DNA of 50,573 bases from Symbiodinium natans (taxonomy: Eukaryota; Sar; Dinophyceae; Suessiales; Symbiodiniaceae): positions 709,136-759,708 of the forward strand of contig CAJNDS010001735.1 in assembly GCA_905221605.1 (NCBI GenBank). Direction: 5' to 3'. The notes under the pieces were generated by a model. It was given only the letters and a program-made list of their open reading frames with translations, was not told where the DNA came from and searched no databases. Position numbers and translations under genes: made by a program. Of the stretch, positions 8,848 to 18,494 are shown piece by piece (the first letter of the stretch is position 1; the number at the start of each line of letters is the position of its first letter).

Positions 8848-11742
8848 TCAGAGCCAAGGAGCAGAGCCAAGGAGTTGAGACAGCCGCGCCTCAGGGGCCG
8901 CGGTGTTGCCATGTCGCAGATGCGCAATGCGATTGGCAACGGCACGACTCACGTACCACAGAACAGCGCTGCACAAGATCACTACTACCAGAGTGATGGC
9001 TGTTCCGGCGACCCACACGGTCCGCCTGGCCCCATGACCGATTTCCTCGACAACGTCGGCCGAAATTGTTGCAACCGCGTGCATGGAGTCCTCGACAACA
9101 TGCACAGCCCCGCGGTGCAACTGCAAGGCAATCGGCGCCGACGCTGCAGCCGCCAGGCCCCACCAGCCGTTGATGTTCCCGTTGAGGGCGTGCATCAACC
9201 GATTGAGGAGCCCGCGACCCAGGAAAAAGGGGGTCCGCGGCGGAAGCGGAACACTTGGCGGCGGCCGGGCCGACCCGCACGGGAAGGCTGGGACCCAGCT
9301 TGTGCTTGGGCGGGGTTGGAGCGCGGCAACTATGCCCGCGGCGTAAGCGCCCCAGGCGTACCTGCCCCTCCCCTTGGGCTTGCCCTTGGCATCGGACTTG
9401 CCTCTGCCCTTCGGCTTGCCCTGGCCCTTGCCACGGGCATCTGCCCAAGCACTCCAAGGGTCGCGGCCCTTGCCGTACGTCGCTTCTTCGCGACGTCGCT
9501 TACCGCCCCTCTTCTTGTGTTTGTTTCTAAGAAGAGGTTGGATGGTTTCTTGGTCCATCGCAAGATTGGCCAGAAGGATCTCGTGCTCCAGCTCGTCCTG
9601 GCTGCTTTCGGAGCCAGAGTCCCTCTCTTCGCCACGCCGCGGATCAGGGATCCCGCGAGAGACGACCTCTGCCAAACGGAGAGGGGTGCTGCAGCGAAAG
9701 CACAGCTGCCTGAATGAAAGATTCCATTCATAGCAGTTAGGGCACTGCCACCCTGCAATGCGGAGCGCTTCGCTGATGTGGTCATCGCGCTCCGCCTTCT
9801 CCGCCTGGCGCCGCTCTCGCTTCTTGGCGCGCTCGGCCGCCTGCGCCTCCTCGGCCGCCTGGAGGGCTTCAGCGAGTTCCTCATCGCTGAGAAGCCTCGC
9901 GGCATCCGCCCGCGCTTGTTGGTCTTCAAGCGCTTCGGCAGAAAACCTCCGCCTCCATTGCTCGGGCGCGGTTTGAGGGTCTACCTCCCACCACCCGATG
10001 TCGATCCCGTTGATCCATCGGCCGTCGCACGGGGCGCCCGCTTTCGGGCCGCCCGCGTGCGTGGTGAGGCACTGGTCCTCGGCAACCGGGTTGATGGCTT
10101 CGCAGAAGAAGCACCGCCAGCTGCCGTAGGGGTAAAAGCGGCCTTCGACGTAGGCCCGGTTGGCTGGGAGGGCGACATCGTCCGCCTCATCCGCGGTGCC
10201 TGCCTCCATCTCAACCGAGACCTCCTCGTCCTTGACAACCTCAGCTTCCTCCTCCTGTTTTTCCTTGACCAGGGGCTCTTCTTGCTCCCGGCCAACGTTG
10301 AGGTGGGACTCAGTGCGAACCTCGGCGCGCATCAAAATGACGTCAAGGCTATCCGCGGCTGGGTCGCCCGCGAAGAAGGAATCGATCTCCTGGGCATGGG
10401 GATCGTCAAGAGGCGTCACCAGGTCTGGCGAGTAATCCCGCTTGGAACGACGACGCTCTGCCAGGCGTTGCTGAACGTCGCTCGTCGGCGGCCCGAGGGC
10501 CCGCCCGCGCGGAGCGGCCTCCCGCGGAGGTCCATGCTCGGCCTCCTCCGTGGGCTCGCTCTTGGGCGTGGACCCTCCACCGCTACTCTCTGGAGCGGGA
10601 TCCAGCTCGGGGTCATCGCGAAGCCACCCCGGTGGATGACTACCACCATAAATGTGGTGCGATCCGTCCTCAAGCTGGATTCGGTCCCCTCTCTTCAGGA
10701 GCGGGACCTTCGAGTGATCGTACCCGTTGGCTTTGTGGTACCGAATCACTCGGAGCATGGGCACCTCCCCATACCCACCGTCCTTTCCTCGGCGGAACAA
10801 CCGTCCCCGCCAGTCTTGACGAAAAGGGTCAAGAGGTGCGGAGGGGCTGATCCCCAGGTTGGGCGGAAGAGAGGCGCCATGGCAGGCCGCCTGATGCAAG
10901 TGGTATTGCACCAACGACTCAAAGGCCAGCCCGCATCCAGGAGCTGAGCATCCATAGTGGCCGTCAGCATTGGGGCGAGGCACCTCTGGGGCCGGGGCGG
11001 ACCGGACGGTCCCGCCTCTTGAAGGCCTGGCGGAACTGCTCGATCCCGCACCCCCGGGGGCATCCTGACCATCGTCAGACACCTCTTCCCCGTCGGCGCC
11101 TTCCCCGGCCGCCCGATTCTCTCCCCCACGGCGCAGAGTTTTGAGGGATTCCTCACGCTTGGTGATCTTTTCTAACTTCACCATCGCGGTTCCCGCCACC
11201 TCCAGTATTCTCGACTGGAGTTTCTGCGCTCTCAGAAGAGCTTCGGACCGCGCGAGGTACTCCTTCGCGGTGCTGACCACCGATTGGCCAAGTTCGAGGA
11301 CTCCTTCCTCTATGCTCCCGGCCTGGGCCCCACCAGCGGGCTCTTCGTCCTCCTTCACCTTGACCGCGGCTTGGGGCGCCCGCGTGTCGGGAAGATCCGA
11401 GCTGGAACTATCTTCCTCGACACCTTCAGCTTCTTGGGCTGCCTCTTCCTCGAGTGAGTCTTCGGCCTCGAGGGCATTGGGGCCAGGGACGTTGCGCCTA
11501 GGATACTCCTTGGGCTTCGCTGGAAAGATCGAAGTCTTAGGAGCCCCTGAAGCACGCCCTTTGGCCTTAGGCGCGGCCTTAGGAGGGGTAACAGGTCGGG
11601 CGGCCCGCGGCCATGACACGGCCCGCAGGGGCCAGCACAACCGTCGAGGAGCTCGCCGCGCCACTGCTGGCCGCAGCAGCTTGGGACGCTTGGACCGTGC
11701 CCAGTTTCGGTCCTCGCCCCAACGGCGGGTGGGGGCCCGCAC
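8848..11742 (-). CDS. zinc-finger protein with C-terminal membrane segment, retrotransposon-encoded
   Basis: ORF of 964 residues. The first ~50 residues overlap the preceding Tpt1 frame and may not be translated; the coding feel starts around residue 50. Visible parts: acidic and Lys/Ala-rich region (90-140), helical segment (145-205), a C2H2-like finger (C265, C270, H283, H288), a single-finger RanBP2-like motif (W542, C544, C547, C558, fourth ligand unclear), a charged coiled-coil-like stretch (595-655), and a good RanBP2-type finger (W665, C667, C670, N674, C681, C684). Then comes a Gly/Lys-rich RNA-binding-like stretch (755-795) and a strongly hydrophobic stretch at about 909-931. RanBP2-type fingers often bind single-stranded RNA (family knowledge). 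A membrane anchor at the C-terminus recalls env-like proteins, but no signal peptide or cleavage site is evident, so env is only one option. Confidence 0.75.
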   Translation of the reverse strand: MRAPTRRWGEDRNWARSKRPKLLRPAVARRAPRRLCWPLRAVSWPRAARPVTPPKAAPKAKGRASGAPKTSIFPAKPKEYPRRNVPGPNALEAEDSLEEEAAQEAEGVEEDSSSSDLPDTRAPQAAVKVKEDEEPAGGAQAGSIEEGVLELGQSVVSTAKEYLARSEALLRAQKLQSRILEVAGTAMVKLEKITKREESLKTLRRGGENRAAGEGADGEEVSDDGQDAPGGAGSSSSARPSRGGTVRSAPAPEVPRPNADGHYGCSAPGCGLAFESLVQYHLHQAACHGASLPPNLGISPSAPLDPFRQDWRGRLFRRGKDGGYGEVPMLRVIRYHKANGYDHSKVPLLKRGDRIQLEDGSHHIYGGSHPPGWLRDDPELDPAPESSGGGSTPKSEPTEEAEHGPPREAAPRGRALGPPTSDVQQRLAERRRSKRDYSPDLVTPLDDPHAQEIDSFFAGDPAADSLDVILMRAEVRTESHLNVGREQEEPLVKEKQEEEAEVVKDEEVSVEMEAGTADEADDVALPANRAYVEGRFYPYGSWRCFFCEAINPVAEDQCLTTHAGGPKAGAPCDGRWINGIDIGWWEVDPQTAPEQWRRRFSAEALEDQQARADAARLLSDEELAEALQAAEEAQAAERAKKRERRQAEKAERDDHISEALRIAGWQCPNCYEWNLSFRQLCFRCSTPLRLAEVVSRGIPDPRRGEERDSGSESSQDELEHEILLANLAMDQETIQPLLRNKHKKRGGKRRREEATYGKGRDPWSAWADARGKGQGKPKGRGKSDAKGKPKGRGRYAWGAYAAGIVAALQPRPSTSWVPAFPCGSARPPPSVPLPPRTPFFLGRGLLNRLMHALNGNINGWWGLAAAASAPIALQLHRGAVHVVEDSMHAVATISADVVEEIGHGARRTVWVAGTAITLVVVILCSAVLWYVSRAVANRIAHLRHGNTAAPEARLSQLLGSAPWL

Positions 11743-12505
11743 TGATGTCGCCTAAACTCCTTAGGTCGACATGCTGGATCAACCGATCCACTTCTAACTC
11801 AGCTATTAAGATGGAGTAAACAGCTGAGCCTTTGGGGAGTGCCCAGATGCGGGAGATGCCGGTGGCTCTAATCTGGCCAGTGAGAGCCACCCCATCTGCT
11901 CCCGCATAGATAGGCACTCCGGCGTCCCGCAGGACCGCCAACCGGACCTCGACTATGCAAGTCGATCCGCGGCGGAACCCGCGTCTCCCGTCCTCCCACT
12001 GCGTGGGGCAGTGCCCTAGGACGTAGTGCACCCCGAGGCGGCCTCCCGGCCCGCCGCCGGGGACCAAGCCATTCTCGATCAGGCTCGGCACGACATGCAA
12101 GTCCGTGCCGTGCCACATGGCCGGGCCATGCCGATATATAAGATCGTTGATGGCGGTCTCACTTAGGCCCTCCATCATGAATCCCATAGGATGGCCGCAA
12201 TCGGCCGAGTGGCCTTGGAAGGCACGCAAGTAGCCAGCGTACGAGGTATCCAACCTCGGTTTCCGCTGGTTGGCGTCGTGCGCGACCGCCTGGTTGTACT
12301 GGTTGATGGTGATGCCGAGTTGTTCGATCAACTCATCAACCGGGTAGAGGCCGCCCGGAGCGAACCGGCCTCTACAACCAGCTTCGCCGTGCCGCATGCA
12401 TCGGACTAGCATACGCTGCACGTCGTCGATCGTGGGCGGGCCCTTTCGGCCCTTAGGGCCTGGACTCTTGCTCTTGCCCCTGCCCTTCGACCCTCCTCCA
12501 CCCAT
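11579..12505 (-). CDS. RNA 2'-phosphotransferase (Tpt1/KptA family), retrotransposon-encoded
   Basis: The frame continues that of the RT palm without a stop, but a non-conserved, GC-rich spacer intervenes and the ATG at 12505 gives a natural start (MGGGGSKGRGKSKS). Family enzymes use NAD+ to remove the 2'-phosphate left at RNA splice junctions made by plant/fungal-type RNA ligases. Counted from this Met, the four catalytic residues of the family appear in order: R38-H39 (in MRHG), R94 (in LRAFQGHS, ending H99-S100), R156 (in GGRLGVHYV, H160). H132-G133-T134 and the VEVRLAVLRDAGVPIY and GVALTG blocks match the NAD-binding half. The body (about 25-240) has normal family length. A Ser/Ala-rich tail (260-309) follows. 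The next ORF begins in another frame, overlapping by about 160 bp. Finding this enzyme inside an LTR element is unusual. Confidence 0.88.
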   Translation of the reverse strand: MGGGGSKGRGKSKSPGPKGRKGPPTIDDVQRMLVRCMRHGEAGCRGRFAPGGLYPVDELIEQLGITINQYNQAVAHDANQRKPRLDTSYAGYLRAFQGHSADCGHPMGFMMEGLSETAINDLIYRHGPAMWHGTDLHVVPSLIENGLVPGGGPGGRLGVHYVLGHCPTQWEDGRRGFRRGSTCIVEVRLAVLRDAGVPIYAGADGVALTGQIRATGISRIWALPKGSAVYSILIAELEVDRLIQHVDLRSLGDISAGPHPPLGRGPKLGTVQASQAAAASSGAASSSTVVLAPAGRVMAAGRPTCYPS

Positions 12506-13062
12506 CGCGGCACTGAGGCCCGCGGCTTTGCTGGACCTCCGATGGGCGAGGAAAACCTGACGCGCCCTTGAGCGGCCAGGACACGGCCCGCTGCAAGGGG
12601 CCGGTGTGCAGTAGTGGTAGGCAGCCGCTCCCGCGCGGCCAGGGCACGGCCCGCAGCGGGGCCTTGTGGTTGACCACGAAGGTCCGGGCGACCGATCGGT
12701 CGCTCCCGCGCGGTCTGGTCGCGACCCGCAGCGGGGCGCAGTGCACAGGCACGAACGCGGGGAGGGACTACCTACCCTAGGTTCTACAACACACTTGAAC
12801 CGCTGCGGCGGGGGTTTGGGGAGTTTCCTTAAGGTCTGGGCTCTAAGGCTTCTAAGGCTTCTGCTTCGACCTTGGACCGAACCTCTAGGCCTGCTTGCAA
12901 AACACTGGCTGCGAGACAGAGGAACGAAGCTGCACGCGACGAACGACGAAAAATCCTTCTGCCCGCAGACCGGCGACCTGGGAAACGGCCCGCCCCAAAA
13001 ACACCCGCCCTGAACACAGAAACACCCGAACAGCCCCAACATCCTGAGCATCAGAACGCGCG
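12506..13062 (-). other. spacer between RT palm and Tpt1, with repeated GC-rich words
   Basis: Open in the RT/Tpt1 frame but without protein-like composition (Cys/Pro/Arg/Ser-rich). It carries three copies of a GC-rich word, at 12571-12600, 12635-12662 and 12711-12737 (CCAGGGCACGGCCCGCAGCG and variants). It could be an untranslated linker, a processing site or an internal initiation region. Confidence 0.55.
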
Positions 13063-14848
13063 TGGGGTGATTCTGGTCTGAGCGCGCCGCGTCATGGTTC
13101 GCGCGCTTGGTGTTGTGCGCACCGCGAACGCCTAAGGCTTCAAGAGCAGACGACGCGCTCTGCGGAGCTGCGACTGCCCCTTTGGCGCACGCTTCGCGCA
13201 CCGCCCCCTCGGCTTGGGCATCAGTGAAAAACTGCCCATCAATGACCCTACCCGTCCTAACAGTAAGATCATCCACGTAGGCTATCCACTCCTTAGTATA
13301 CTTAAGGCGCCTACCTCTGCCGGGGGCATAGGCCCTATCAACCACAAAGTTGAAATCATCTGGGCCGTTAATCGGGCCAAAGGTGAGGCCGACAGGGAGA
13401 TATTTCCCTGATCTTGCCACAATGGCCAACACCTCGCGAGCACGCTTGGTGTTCCTAATTTGATTAAACCCACTAACCGCATCCACGAAGGTATACCAAA
13501 CCGAACCTACTGCGGCGGCGAGCACATCGCTACCCCGCCGACAATAGTACGTGGAGCGCTTAATTCGGGCATTCACACGGCGGTAGTCAACCACCAAGCG
13601 TCGCTTCCTATGCCGCTTGTAGCTGGGCATTTCCTTGGTCGGAAACGGCGCAGATCCCCAAGCCGAGCTGCCGCGGATCAACTGACCCCGCTTGCATTCT
13701 TCTTCAAGCTTGTCGTCGACCCATTGCGCGGACTCGCCCCTCAGACTGTGAGGCTGGGACGAGACCGGCGGCCCGGTGGGGATGCAGTCATGGGCGAACT
13801 TCCTGACCGTGGTCCTGGTGGTGTCCTCCACCCAGAACCCAGCGGCCTTTCGCCGTATGACCTCCCTGACGGCTGCGATGTCAGCATCGGTCAGCCCTGG
13901 TCTGGTTGGTCCAGGCTCGATCTTCAAACCCGACCATACGAGGTCTCTATAGGCCTCGGTGCGCCTAGGATCCTCCGCGACCTTCTCGCCCGCAAGAGCA
14001 TAGACCTCAAGGTCAGCCCGGACGGAATCCCAGTCCTTGGCGTCCGCCTTGGTTCGCCAAAACGCTTCCTTCTCAGCGGCGTACTTATCCACCTCCTTAT
14101 CCAGCTCCGCACGCTCTGCTGGCGTGAGGTCCTCGCCCGAGCGCACGTCCGGGAGGGGAATGACTGGAGAGGGCTGTGGCGCAGCCGCGGCGCTATCCGC
14201 ACCCGCAGTGGCTGGAAAGCTTTCAACTGCAGCGGTGCACAGCTCTTCTGCGCCCCTCAGACCAAGGTCCTGGAGTGATGCGCAGAAAGCCGCCCCTATG
14301 AGGTTGTAGTCGGCTTGCGCGCGCCCAACGTGCTTGTGCTGCACTGCGCCTAACGCATCCGGCCTACTACACCTCAAACCTACCGATTCTAAGCTGAAAT
14401 CGGCGAGCCACAGGGCCCCGCTCTCAACGAGGTTGTCGCGGCCACTGGCCCGCGCGAACTGGCATATGTCAGCCCGCACGAAAGCCCAAGGCCAGCGTGG
14501 CTCTGCGAGCGTCCCAAACAAGGCGCCCCACTCCTCTAGCCGCCAGGGTTCCCACTCGCCTTTTTGTGCCTGCAAACGCAGCGCGACGTGGGCGCCCGCG
14601 CGCGTGCGTTCCTGCGCACACCGGACGACTAGCTGAAGGAAAGCTCGGGGCACATTCTTGCCCTCAAGCCCAATCACGAGCACCTTCGGCTCTGCGCGCA
14701 AAACAGCGCCGCTAATTGCCTCTAAGTGCCCTTCTGCGGCCAGGTTCCAGGTGATCCCGTAGGCCTGCTTGCCTTGCACAAAAGCTGGAACAACCCTATA
14801 ACCCGTGCCTCCTAGCCGCGTCGGAAACGACCGCGTAACCCCAAGCAA
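13063..14848 (-). CDS. reverse transcriptase, fingers-palm half only (Ty3/gypsy type)
   Basis: ORF beginning just after a stop; its first codons overlap the end of integrase in another frame, so a +1 shift could fuse them. Residues 1-200 are an unrecognised domain with a VLVIGLEGKNVPRAFLQLVV stretch, like domains found ahead of RT in other dinoflagellate polyproteins (recollection, not checked). Residues about 240-400 are charged linker. RT motifs: RRLVVDYRRVNA (416-427), FVDAVSGFNQI with catalytic D456, LTFGPINGPDDFNFVVD (488-504), and YVDD (524-527). About 50 residues after YVDD the similarity stops in a basic tail; no thumb, connection or RNase H follows. Those parts lie upstream of integrase, in the ORF of 22644-25471. 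All catalytic aspartates are present. Confidence 0.9.
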
Positions 14849-17800
14849 CCTCTAAGACATCGGCAACCCCTCCAAGGAAATACTGCCGGAACCAACTCTC
14901 GACAGCACCCGACTCTGGGGAAGCCCTAGGCTGCAACACGCGGGGTTCCGCGACCAAGAGGTCCGCGAGGGCCTCTCGGATCGAGAGCACACCCGTTCTG
15001 GCGCGAGACGCTCTCTCGAGCGTCCTGTCCTGCAACGAGTACGCTCCCTTGTCCAACTTCCTGGCCGAGGCTGCAGCAAGCACGCCGTCGCGGTTCAGGT
15101 CGACCTTGGAAATGATCTCCCTGACGGTAACCGCTTCGTGGGCCGGACGAGTCCCCTCTGAAAGCGTGAGCGCACCGTCCTCGGCGATGTATGCAAGCTG
15201 CCATCTGACGCGCACCCCGCTGGCATCGGGGAGATAGCGGTGCACGCCGACCTGCGCACGGGCAGCATCTACCTGCGTAACCCGTCCTAACCTGCACACC
15301 TTAGGGCCTCCACCTACACCCCGATAGGCAATGCGGTCGCCAAGGCGGAGGACGAAGTCCCTCCCGCGCCTGGTCAGCGTGAACTCCACTTGCTTGGCGT
15401 CGCCTTGAACCTGTTGCCCTAAGCTGGGGCGAGACGAGCCGTCCCCGCCGGTTCCATCGTCCTCAAAGACGACCGGCTCGCGGGATTCCGCGCCATCTGC
15501 ATCCGCAGGAACAAGAATGCAGTCTTCCGCGTGCGCCTCCATCGGGCCGCGCCGGGCGGAAGAAGTACCCCCCGACTCCATCGACACGGGCTCCAAGGTG
15601 AGCCTGTGGCCCTTGACTTCCAACACGCGCCAGGGGCCGGTCAGACCCGGTTTCCAAGGCACACGCCCCGCCCCCTCTGAACGGGCCCTCGGAGCGTTCC
15701 AGACCACTCGGTCTCCTGGCTTAAGGTCCACAGTGCGCCTATGGCGATTTGCAAGTTTCGCCCGCGCTTCTGAAGACCGCGTCCAGTGCTCTCGGACCGC
15801 AGCAGCTAGTTCCGAGAACTGCTTAAACTGGCTCCGAGCCCAATCAGAGATGGGTTCGAACTGCAAGGCGTCTCGCAGGACGTCCTTTTCAAGTGGTAGA
15901 GCGAGCGACCAGCTCCGCTCTAGGTCCCTCGGGGTATACCCGTGGGGTCCCGGAGTGTTATCTATGACGTACTCCGCCACCACGAGCCAATCCGACCAAG
16001 CTTCGGAAAGGGAGGCGCCGACTTGCCTGACGACCGCCCCCAGCACCTTTTGAACTTCTTGGTGGACTCGCTCGTTTGCGCCCAACTCACAAGGCCTCAA
16101 GGGCGCGCTGAACCGCCACTCGGTCCCAAGCATAGCGCTGAGTTCTGCCATGAGCGCATTCTTGAACTCTGGCCCTCTATCCGACCTGATGAGGCTCGGG
16201 ATCGTCCTGCTGCGAAGCACACAGCGCACGAACGCCCTCCTGACTTCAGCATGAGTCAGAGACCTCATCGGCTCGAGGAGGACAGCATGACTGAGGCAAT
16301 CGAAGTACGTAAGCGAGTACCTATGCCCCTCCCTGTCCTCTCGGTTCGGACCTTCACAGTCCACGCTGACTTCCTGCCAGCATGTCTCGGCGCCACATTT
16401 GACCGCACGAGCTTCAACCTTCGTCGGTCGAGAGCGGCCTTTAATGCAAGCGAGACATTTGGCGACCCAGGTCCGCACATCTTTCTCTAAGTCGGGCCAC
16501 CAGACTGCCCTCTCTAGCAGCTTGACGGTAACCTCAGCAGACCTATGGGCCCCAAGGACTCCACAGTGGACTGAATTGTAGCAAGCGCGGCGCCAGGTCA
16601 CCCCATTCGCGCCCGCAGCCCCGTTGGGAACCACTGGGACAACGACGGTTTGACCCGTCCTGAGGGTCACCTCGCGCTCAAGCAACCCGTCTCCGGATAT
16701 CTCCATTGGCGGCTCTGGCTTGCGAATCGAGCCCGCCAATGAGGGATCGCGCCGCTGACCCTCGTACCACGCCGTACGAAGGGATCCCGTGACTCGGAAC
16801 TCCGAAATGTTCGCCGCGTCCCTTGCCTCGACCGCAAGCTGCTCACGACGATTTTCGTCCTCCTCCGCGATCAGGCTCAAAGACGGAACACCGCCCTTAA
16901 ACTCGACCTTGACCTTGGTTGAGGAATGGTCCCAAATGCACAGGATGGGGCTATGGCTAACGAGCTCTAGAACCACTGCAGGGCCCTTGTGCTCTTCACC
17001 CATAAACGCCAAAACTCTACCCTTCAGCTTGCACTCATTGGCATTCTTCCCGCGACTGATAGCGCCCGCGGTCCAATGCCCTTCTACGCCCTCGTTGGAC
17101 GAAGAGAATTGAGCAAGGACCCTTGACGCCTGCAGGGTAGACCTGCGGGGATCCGAAGCTGCTTCTCCGGTTGCCCGCCAGCCAATGACCTGAGTAACCC
17201 TACCCACAAGGGCTATCAGCTTGCCGAAGGAGGGGTCTAAGGCAACCTCTTTACCATTAGACCTCCAGAGCACTTCACACTGCTCATTCACGACATGTCT
17301 GTGGCCGTGCCAGTTCACCACTGACGACCAATGCACGACGATGTCGCCCTGAACCACATTCAGGGGCGAGCAGTTGTGCCCCGCCACCACAGCACCATCT
17401 TCTCTAACCACCCATGTGGTCCAGTAAGGCTTCACATCGCCCCACTTGGAAAGATCCTTGTGCTGGGAGCCGAGGCTGAGCTTCATGGAATGGCTCTTCT
17501 TCCATATCTTCCCACTCAGCATGCCATATGCAGTGGGAACTGGAGCATCTTTGGGCGTAGTCCTAAACCCTACCGCCCATTGCTGGATGGTTGAGGACCT
17601 AACCCTAACCAAACCTCCTGTCCTATCCAAAGTTGCAAGGACGGAGTTGACCTCTAGGCCCACCTCATGGGCCTCAAGGTCGCCCTCAAGCGGAGGTTCG
17701 GGCTCCTCCCGCTCGGCTATCTCTACCGAGATATCGACTGCCTCTTTCTCGATGCAGGCGGGGCAGCGAGAAAACAGGTAGGTCCGCTTGCCGCAGATGC

Positions 17801-18494
17801 ACAGACCCTCATGGTCCCAGAGGGGTCGTGACGGTTCGTCCAGCATCCCTCTAATGCTGGCATCATCAATGGAACGAACCGCGTCCAGCCTCAAGGACCG
17901 CAGAACCTCCGCCCCCAATGCCTGCTTCCCTACGATCCCAAAACCTCGCAGGGGAGGCTCCGGAAAATCCTTCTTGAGTTCCGGACAAGCCTCGGCCACT
18001 TCCAAGTGGCCTTGCTGCGTGCGCCAAAGGCGTGGCCGCACCGCCCAGATAGCCTTGATGCCTGCCCAAGCCTCTCCTACAGCCCTGGCTTCCTTGCGCT
18101 GCAGGTTCCTTGCTTGGAGCGTGAGCTCAACAACCAAAGGCCACCTAAGGACGGCTGTGACAAGCCCGCCTTGCCTTAGTCCTACGAGGAACTGCGGACG
18201 AAACCCCGAAGCTTCCCTAAGAACCTTGGCACACGAAGTAAGCAAGTCGACCCTGATCCGCTTGATCTTCTTGGTCCCTGCGAGCCTGCCGGCCCCGCAA
18301 TCAAAATGCGAGGCAAGCCCGTCGGTATCCTCAAACGGACCCCAACAACCCCTGACAGCCACAGAAACTCCAGGGAGGCTCGCTTGAAAAACGCGCCTGA
18401 TTTCAGTCAGCTCTGCGTCCTGCTCTTTCCAACGCGCGTAGTCAAAGACAACCATGACGCGCACCGGAAGGGCTGCGACGACGCACATCGGCAC
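14796..18494 (-). CDS. integrase of the retrotransposon with long N-terminal extension
   Basis: ORF of 1232 residues opening with GTG; ATG at codon 3. Residues 1-600 are unrecognised: a possible alpha/beta domain (10-200) and a C4 ribbon (C232, C234, C244, C247). The HHCC zinc module is H643, H650, C680, C683. The catalytic core is D712, D772, E808, spacing D-59-D-35-E, the canonical DD35E; SDRGPEF surrounds D772. After the core comes a GPY/F-like C-terminal module (about 924-970, LKPGDRVVW then LTGPWRVLEV). An EF-hand-like DLNRDG lies at 1132-1137. Integrase inserts the cDNA into host DNA. If the nested block 18507-22643 and one copy of its TG/CA duplication are removed, this ORF becomes continuous and in frame with the RNase H ORF, so the original polypeptide was probably longer. 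Confidence 0.93.
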   Translation of the reverse strand: MPMCVVAALPVRVMVVFDYARWKEQDAELTEIRRVFQASLPGVSVAVRGCWGPFEDTDGLASHFDCGAGRLAGTKKIKRIRVDLLTSCAKVLREASGFRPQFLVGLRQGGLVTAVLRWPLVVELTLQARNLQRKEARAVGEAWAGIKAIWAVRPRLWRTQQGHLEVAEACPELKKDFPEPPLRGFGIVGKQALGAEVLRSLRLDAVRSIDDASIRGMLDEPSRPLWDHEGLCICGKRTYLFSRCPACIEKEAVDISVEIAEREEPEPPLEGDLEAHEVGLEVNSVLATLDRTGGLVRVRSSTIQQWAVGFRTTPKDAPVPTAYGMLSGKIWKKSHSMKLSLGSQHKDLSKWGDVKPYWTTWVVREDGAVVAGHNCSPLNVVQGDIVVHWSSVVNWHGHRHVVNEQCEVLWRSNGKEVALDPSFGKLIALVGRVTQVIGWRATGEAASDPRRSTLQASRVLAQFSSSNEGVEGHWTAGAISRGKNANECKLKGRVLAFMGEEHKGPAVVLELVSHSPILCIWDHSSTKVKVEFKGGVPSLSLIAEEDENRREQLAVEARDAANISEFRVTGSLRTAWYEGQRRDPSLAGSIRKPEPPMEISGDGLLEREVTLRTGQTVVVPVVPNGAAGANGVTWRRACYNSVHCGVLGAHRSAEVTVKLLERAVWWPDLEKDVRTWVAKCLACIKGRSRPTKVEARAVKCGAETCWQEVSVDCEGPNREDREGHRYSLTYFDCLSHAVLLEPMRSLTHAEVRRAFVRCVLRSRTIPSLIRSDRGPEFKNALMAELSAMLGTEWRFSAPLRPCELGANERVHQEVQKVLGAVVRQVGASLSEAWSDWLVVAEYVIDNTPGPHGYTPRDLERSWSLALPLEKDVLRDALQFEPISDWARSQFKQFSELAAAVREHWTRSSEARAKLANRHRRTVDLKPGDRVVWNAPRARSEGAGRVPWKPGLTGPWRVLEVKGHRLTLEPVSMESGGTSSARRGPMEAHAEDCILVPADADGAESREPVVFEDDGTGGDGSSRPSLGQQVQGDAKQVEFTLTRRGRDFVLRLGDRIAYRGVGGGPKVCRLGRVTQVDAARAQVGVHRYLPDASGVRVRWQLAYIAEDGALTLSEGTRPAHEAVTVREIISKVDLNRDGVLAAASARKLDKGAYSLQDRTLERASRARTGVLSIREALADLLVAEPRVLQPRASPESGAVESWFRQYFLGGVADVLEVAWGYAVVSDAARRHGL

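Noticed and set aside
8785-9717. Plus-strand ORFs overlapping the zinc-finger ORF (also 9778-10947, 11141-11755, 13460-14278)
   Set aside because: Shadows of the minus-strand retrotransposon genes; no motifs, and the minus frames carry recognised domains.
13063-18494. Interpretation as a gmr1-like Ty3/gypsy element (integrase before RT)
   Set aside because: RNase H and RT thumb lie before integrase as in ordinary Ty3/gypsy; only fingers-palm is displaced, so the whole RT did not move.
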